The position numbers were made by a program, and so were the translations under genes. From UBA3064 sp023258775 (GTDB taxonomy: Bacteria > Pseudomonadota > Gammaproteobacteria > Burkholderiales > Burkholderiaceae_E), in the NCBI GenBank assembly GCA_044355655.1, contig JBIKXS010000007.1:36837-100836 (forward strand): a stretch of DNA of 64,000 nucleotides, written 5' to 3'. Shown here piece after piece: positions 60,616-64,000 of the stretch (its first letter is position 1; each line of letters opens with the position of its first letter). The notes under the pieces are model-generated. The model searched no databases. It was not told where the DNA came from and saw nothing but the letters and a program-made list of their open reading frames with translations.

Positions 60616-61884
60616 TTAAGCTTTTTTCGCAGGGGCAGACATCGCACCGGCCGCTCGAAGACTGTCAATTCTTGAGGCGTCGTAGCCCAACACTTGGGTC
60701 AGGACTTCGTCGTTGTGCTCGCCCAAAGTGGGCGAGCGACTGATGATGGCCGGGGAGTCGGACAGCTTGATCGGCATGCCCACGTTGTACCAGGACCCGC
60801 GTTGTGGGTGATCAAGCTCGACATACATATCTCTGCCTCGGACGTGTTCATCGTCAGCCAAATCAGCCGTTGACATAATCGGGCCGCAAGGCACATCAAG
60901 TTCATTGAGAATCGCCATGAACTCACGCTTGGTGTAGGAGGATGCGAACTGGGTAATAAGGGACCACATTTCGTTTTGGTGTTTACGCCGCTCTGCGATC
61001 GTTGCAAATTTCGCTTCGCTCGCAAGATCGGGACGACCCAGGCTCGGTCCAATTCGTTTTCCGAGTGCATCCCATACGGCTTCTTGCACAACCACATAGA
61101 TAAAGTCGTTGGGTCCGCCAGGCTTGCACTGAATCGCGTTGCCGAGTTGACCACCACCTGAATCGTTGCCTGCGCGCGGCGTTTCGCTTAGGCCTTCAGT
61201 GGGTACTGAGTATTCAGGCAGTGGCCCTCTGCTCAGGCGTTGGTGGTCACGGAATTTAACGCGGCAAAGATTCATCACTGAATCCATCATTGCCACCTCG
61301 ACATACTGGCCAAGGCCGGTACGATGGCGCTGCTGCAGCGCACCGAGTAATCCGATGGCCAAGTGCAAGCCTGTGCCAGAGTCGCCGATTTGCGCGCCGG
61401 TGACAAAGGGGGGGCCGTCAGGCACGCCCGTGGTGCTCATGGCCCCACCCATTGCCTGAGCAACATTTTCGTAGGCCTTGAATTCAGCGTAAGGGCCGCT
61501 TGAACCAAAACCCTTGATCGATCCCATGACAATCCTTGGATTGATCTGATGAATCTTCTCCCAAGTAAATCCGAGTCGATCGAGCACACCAGGGCCAAAA
61601 TTTTCCATGACGATATCGCAAACTTTGAGCAAATCAACAAAAATCTGCTTGCCCTCGGCTGACTTCATATTGACCGTGATCGAACGCTTATTGCAATTGA
61701 GCATGGTGAAGTAAAGACTATCTGCGCCAGGCACATCGCGAAGCTGCCCTCGGGTTGCATCACCCTGTGGGGGTTCGAATTTAATAACATCTGCGCCCAT
61801 CCAGGCGAGCAATTGTGAACACGTAGGACCGGCTTGGACGTGTGTCATATCCAAGATACGAATGCCTTGAAGCGCTTGACTCAT
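60616..61884 (-). CDS. frc: Formyl-CoA:oxalate CoA-transferase
   Basis: Frc moves CoA from formyl-CoA to oxalate. The 422-residue protein fits the Oxalobacter enzyme: ILDMTHVQAGP early, the LYFTMLNCNKRSI segment at 57-69, Asp168 as catalytic aspartate in GAQIGDSGTGLHL, RIVMGSIKGFGSSG, and the glycine-rich active-site loop (GNDSGGGQLGN) in the middle. It lies between oxc (58 bases) and the formyltransferase gene (12 bases), all on the minus strand. Confidence 0.95.
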   Translation of the reverse strand: MSQALQGIRILDMTHVQAGPTCSQLLAWMGADVIKFEPPQGDATRGQLRDVPGADSLYFTMLNCNKRSITVNMKSAEGKQIFVDLLKVCDIVMENFGPGVLDRLGFTWEKIHQINPRIVMGSIKGFGSSGPYAEFKAYENVAQAMGGAMSTTGVPDGPPFVTGAQIGDSGTGLHLAIGLLGALQQRHRTGLGQYVEVAMMDSVMNLCRVKFRDHQRLSRGPLPEYSVPTEGLSETPRAGNDSGGGQLGNAIQCKPGGPNDFIYVVVQEAVWDALGKRIGPSLGRPDLASEAKFATIAERRKHQNEMWSLITQFASSYTKREFMAILNELDVPCGPIMSTADLADDEHVRGRDMYVELDHPQRGSWYNVGMPIKLSDSPAIISRSPTLGEHNDEVLTQVLGYDASRIDSLRAAGAMSAPAKKA

Positions 61885-61942
61885 GAAGACCTCTCGAGAA
61901 AGAAAAAAGGGATTAGCATGCGACGCTTGGGGCCATGGAGGC

Positions 61943-63703
61943 TTAGCTCTTTTTAGCGCCGCTTTGCGGATTTAAATTGGTAAGTCGGCCGCTTTCTGTG
62001 CCCGCCTTCTCGTCAATGACAGCATTGATGAGCGTTGGATGGCCCGAGCGAATGCCTTCTTGGATTGCTGCTGCAAGTTCATCGGGCGTGGTGACGTGCT
62101 TTCCAACCCCTCCAAAGGCTTCAATCATTTTGTCGTAGCGTGCGCCCTTGACAAAAACAGTCGGGGCAACATCGCTGCCGCCTGTAGGATTTGTATCGGT
62201 ACCACGATAAACGCCGTTGTTATTGAAAATAACCGTAGTGATCGGCAGGTTATAACGGCATATTGTTTCAACTTCCATACCGCTAAAGCCAAAGGCACTA
62301 TCGCCTTCGATGGCTACAACGGGTTTGCCGCTGGTGACTGCCGCGCCAATGGCGTAGCCCATACCAATGCCCATCACACCCCATGTGCCCGAATCGAGCC
62401 GCTTTCTCGGCTTGGCCATGTCGATAATGCTGCGAGCGTAGTCCAGGGTATTAGCGCCTTCGTTGACCAGATACACATCCGGGTGCTCGCGCATGACATC
62501 GCGAATCGCACGCAAAGCGCTATGAAAATTCATGGGGCTTGGATTGGCGTTGAGACTTGTACTCATTTTTTCGATGTTTTTGGCTTTTTTCTCGGCTACT
62601 GCATCCACCCACGATGGGTCGGCTCGAGCGAACTCACTACCCATCGCCGCTAAGAGTGCCTCCACACAAGAGCCAATATCACCGACTAAGGGTGCGTCGA
62701 TTGGTACATTGCTATCCATTTCGGTAGCCGCTATGTCGATTTGAACAAAGCGCTTGCTTGCCCACTGTTTTTCCTCAGCACCCCAAGTTGCACCCTTCCC
62801 GTGTGATAAGAGCCAATTCAACCGCGCGCCGATCAAAAGTACCGTGTCGGCTTGGGCGAGCACAAAGGAACGTGCTGCTGACGCAGATTGGGGATGGGTA
62901 TCGGGTAGAAGTCCTTTAGCCATCGACATGGGCAAATACGGAATACCCGATCGCTCAATAAGCGCAGCAATGGCTTCATCGGCCTGTGCGTATGCAGCGC
63001 CCTTGCCAAGTAAAATCAACGGACGCTTGGATGCTTTAAGCACATCAAGCGCTCGCGCTACGGCTTGCGGAGCAGGAATTTGTCGGGGGGCAGGGTCAAT
63101 AACCGTGACCAATGAACGCCTAGCTGCTTCAAGCGGCATGGTTTGGGCGAGCAATTTCGCTGGCAGGTCAAGGTAAACCCCACCTGGTCGACCCGACACC
63201 GCTGCGCGAATCGCGCGTGCAAAACCGATACCGATATCTTCAATATGGTTGACTCTAAAGGAGGCCTTGGCAAAGGGCTTTGCGATATTGAGTTGATCCA
63301 TCTCCTCGTAATCGCCCTGTTGCAAATCGACAATCTCGCGCTCACTTGATCCACTAATGAGGATCATCGGAAAGCAATTAACGGTTGCATTGGCCAAAGC
63401 AACCAACCCGTTGAGAAAGCCCGGTGCTGAAACCGTTAGTGCAATACCTGGCTTTTGGGTGATAAAGCCTGCTATCGCGGCCGCGTTGGCAGCATGCTGC
63501 TCATGTCGAAAGCCTATGAATCGTAGGCCTTGCGCTTGCGCAAGCCGCGCAAGATCGGTAATCGGTATGCCAACCAATCCAAAAATAGTATCGATATCAT
63601 TAGCTTTGAGTGCTTCGATTACGACATGAAACCCGTCGGTAAGCGCAGGCCCCGCAGCGGTTTCGGATTGGGCAGCACTGCCCGCAACTTGATTTTGCTC
63701 CAT
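61943..63703 (-). CDS. oxc: Oxalyl-CoA decarboxylase
   Basis: Oxc decarboxylates oxalyl-CoA to formyl-CoA and CO2 with thiamine diphosphate. The 586-residue enzyme matches the Oxalobacter protein throughout: LTDGFHVVIEALKANDIDT near the start, Glu68 in FRHEQHA, the run SGSSEREIVDLQQGDYEEMD at 118-137, and the diphosphate/metal motif GDSAFGFSGME (467-477) with NNNG at 494-497. An N-terminal extension of about 20 residues (Gln/Ala/Ser-rich) precedes the conserved part. Upstream on the same strand lies tctA. Confidence 0.97.
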   Translation of the reverse strand: MEQNQVAGSAAQSETAAGPALTDGFHVVIEALKANDIDTIFGLVGIPITDLARLAQAQGLRFIGFRHEQHAANAAAIAGFITQKPGIALTVSAPGFLNGLVALANATVNCFPMILISGSSEREIVDLQQGDYEEMDQLNIAKPFAKASFRVNHIEDIGIGFARAIRAAVSGRPGGVYLDLPAKLLAQTMPLEAARRSLVTVIDPAPRQIPAPQAVARALDVLKASKRPLILLGKGAAYAQADEAIAALIERSGIPYLPMSMAKGLLPDTHPQSASAARSFVLAQADTVLLIGARLNWLLSHGKGATWGAEEKQWASKRFVQIDIAATEMDSNVPIDAPLVGDIGSCVEALLAAMGSEFARADPSWVDAVAEKKAKNIEKMSTSLNANPSPMNFHSALRAIRDVMREHPDVYLVNEGANTLDYARSIIDMAKPRKRLDSGTWGVMGIGMGYAIGAAVTSGKPVVAIEGDSAFGFSGMEVETICRYNLPITTVIFNNNGVYRGTDTNPTGGSDVAPTVFVKGARYDKMIEAFGGVGKHVTTPDELAAAIQEGIRSGHPTLINAVIDEKAGTESGRLTNLNPQSGAKKS

Positions 63704-63777
63704 GGTCTGGTCGTCTCTCTCGTTGAAATGTTATTAATCTTTATAGTGATAACTGCGATCAAAAACTATACGGCTAT

Positions 63778-63874
63778 GACTGAGCCCTTATTGATGCCCT
63801 TTGCTCAGCCCGTACTCATAGCCCAAACTTAGCCACTACGCATAGCCCTAAATTAGCCCTTACTTTTTAGCCCT
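63778..63874 (-). repeat. Degenerate 25-bp array spanning the tctA stop
   Basis: Four units of 25, 25, 24 and 23 bases lie at 63850-63874, 63825-63849, 63801-63824 and 63778-63800. Each contains two GGGCTA-like cores on the minus strand. The first includes the last codons and TAA stop of tctA; the others fill the spacer before oxc. Confidence 0.75.
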
Positions 63875-64000
63875 GACAATAGTGGCCAGAACAACATCAC
63901 GAGCGCAAAACCAGTGATGCCGCCAACCAAGGGGTTACTGAAAAAGATGCTGAGGTCGCCTTGTGACAAAAGCATCGACTGTCGAAACGCGTCCTCGGCA
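63853..64000 (-). CDS. TctA-type permease, C-terminal end (cut by window edge)
   Basis: The last 48 codons of a frame entering from the right edge read AEDAFRQSMLLSQGDLSIFF and then SNPLVGGITGFALVMLFWP. The AEDAxRQxLLxSxGD segment is the conserved end of the large permease subunit (TctA) of tripartite tricarboxylate transporters. It was found by reading the reverse strand, since no start lies in the window. It is cotranscribed in direction with oxc, about 150 bases upstream, suggesting a transporter linked to oxalate use. Confidence 0.8.
   Translation of the reverse strand, partial: AEDAFRQSMLLSQGDLSIFFSNPLVGGITGFALVMLFWPLLSGLKSKG

Noticed and set aside
62039..62653. 204-codon plus-strand ORF opposite oxc
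   Set aside because: It shows no family resemblance and lies wholly antisense to a clear oxc.

Overview
The window looks like chromosomal DNA of a betaproteobacterium, probably of the order Burkholderiales. The basis is family-level recognition and gene order: truB-typA, leuA-rpsO-pnp followed by a quinone-oxidoreductase-like gene, scpA next to a DUF3460 gene, ilvD next to lgt, and a Bug-type solute receptor. No phage, insertion sequence, CRISPR array or replication origin was seen. Genes are tightly packed, several convergent neighbours overlap at their 3' ends, and start-stop overlaps are common.

Layout. 1-8.5 kb: end of truB, typA, a C45-family acyltransferase, a LysR regulator, two divergent acyl-CoA dehydrogenases, an orphan PIN-domain gene and yaaA. 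8.6-15 kb (minus strand): metG, a SulP anion permease, a DUF3460 gene, scpA and murB. 15-24 kb (plus strand): apbC/mrp, dcd, an EamA exporter, a possible leader peptide, leuA, rpsO, pnp, an enoyl-CoA hydratase and a quinone oxidoreductase. 24-30 kb (minus strand): a Nudix/metallo-beta-lactamase fusion, a FadJ-type bifunctional beta-oxidation enzyme and a thiolase. 29.7-37.6 kb (plus strand): a long-chain acyl-CoA dehydrogenase, a Liv-type ABC transporter (HMGF), an acyl-CoA ligase and the periplasmic receptor; together these could take up, activate and oxidise a carboxylic acid. 37.6-47.2 kb: a cluster resembling acyclic-terpene (citronellol/geraniol) utilisation, with AtuA, AtuC, AtuD, AtuF and a hydratase, plus an extra acyl-CoA dehydrogenase and a YigI-type thioesterase. 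47-50 kb: tRNA-Arg(CCU), a malate/lactate-type dehydrogenase, folA and thyA. 50-57 kb: an ABC transporter with a CrtC-like secreted protein, a cytochrome c, ilvD and lgt. 57.4-64 kb: a Bug receptor, a CoA-transferase, and an oxalate operon on the minus strand (tctA end, oxc, frc and a formyltransferase related to the N-terminal domain of 10-formyl-THF dehydrogenase).

The most unusual property is widespread short tandem duplication, with units of about 14 to 60 bp. It occurs at gene ends and in spacers, and also inside conserved enzymes. Examples are a 64-residue His-rich insert in the FadJ-type enzyme (60-bp unit), a ten-pentad insert in MurB (15-bp unit), an Ala/Glu insert in an enoyl-CoA hydratase (27-bp unit), a 35-bp duplication of the sulP start that creates a 12-codon overlapping upstream ORF, and a 24-bp array grown from the stop region of the CrtC-like gene. 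The second point of interest is the formyltransferase in the oxalate operon, which could link formyl-CoA to folate C1 metabolism.
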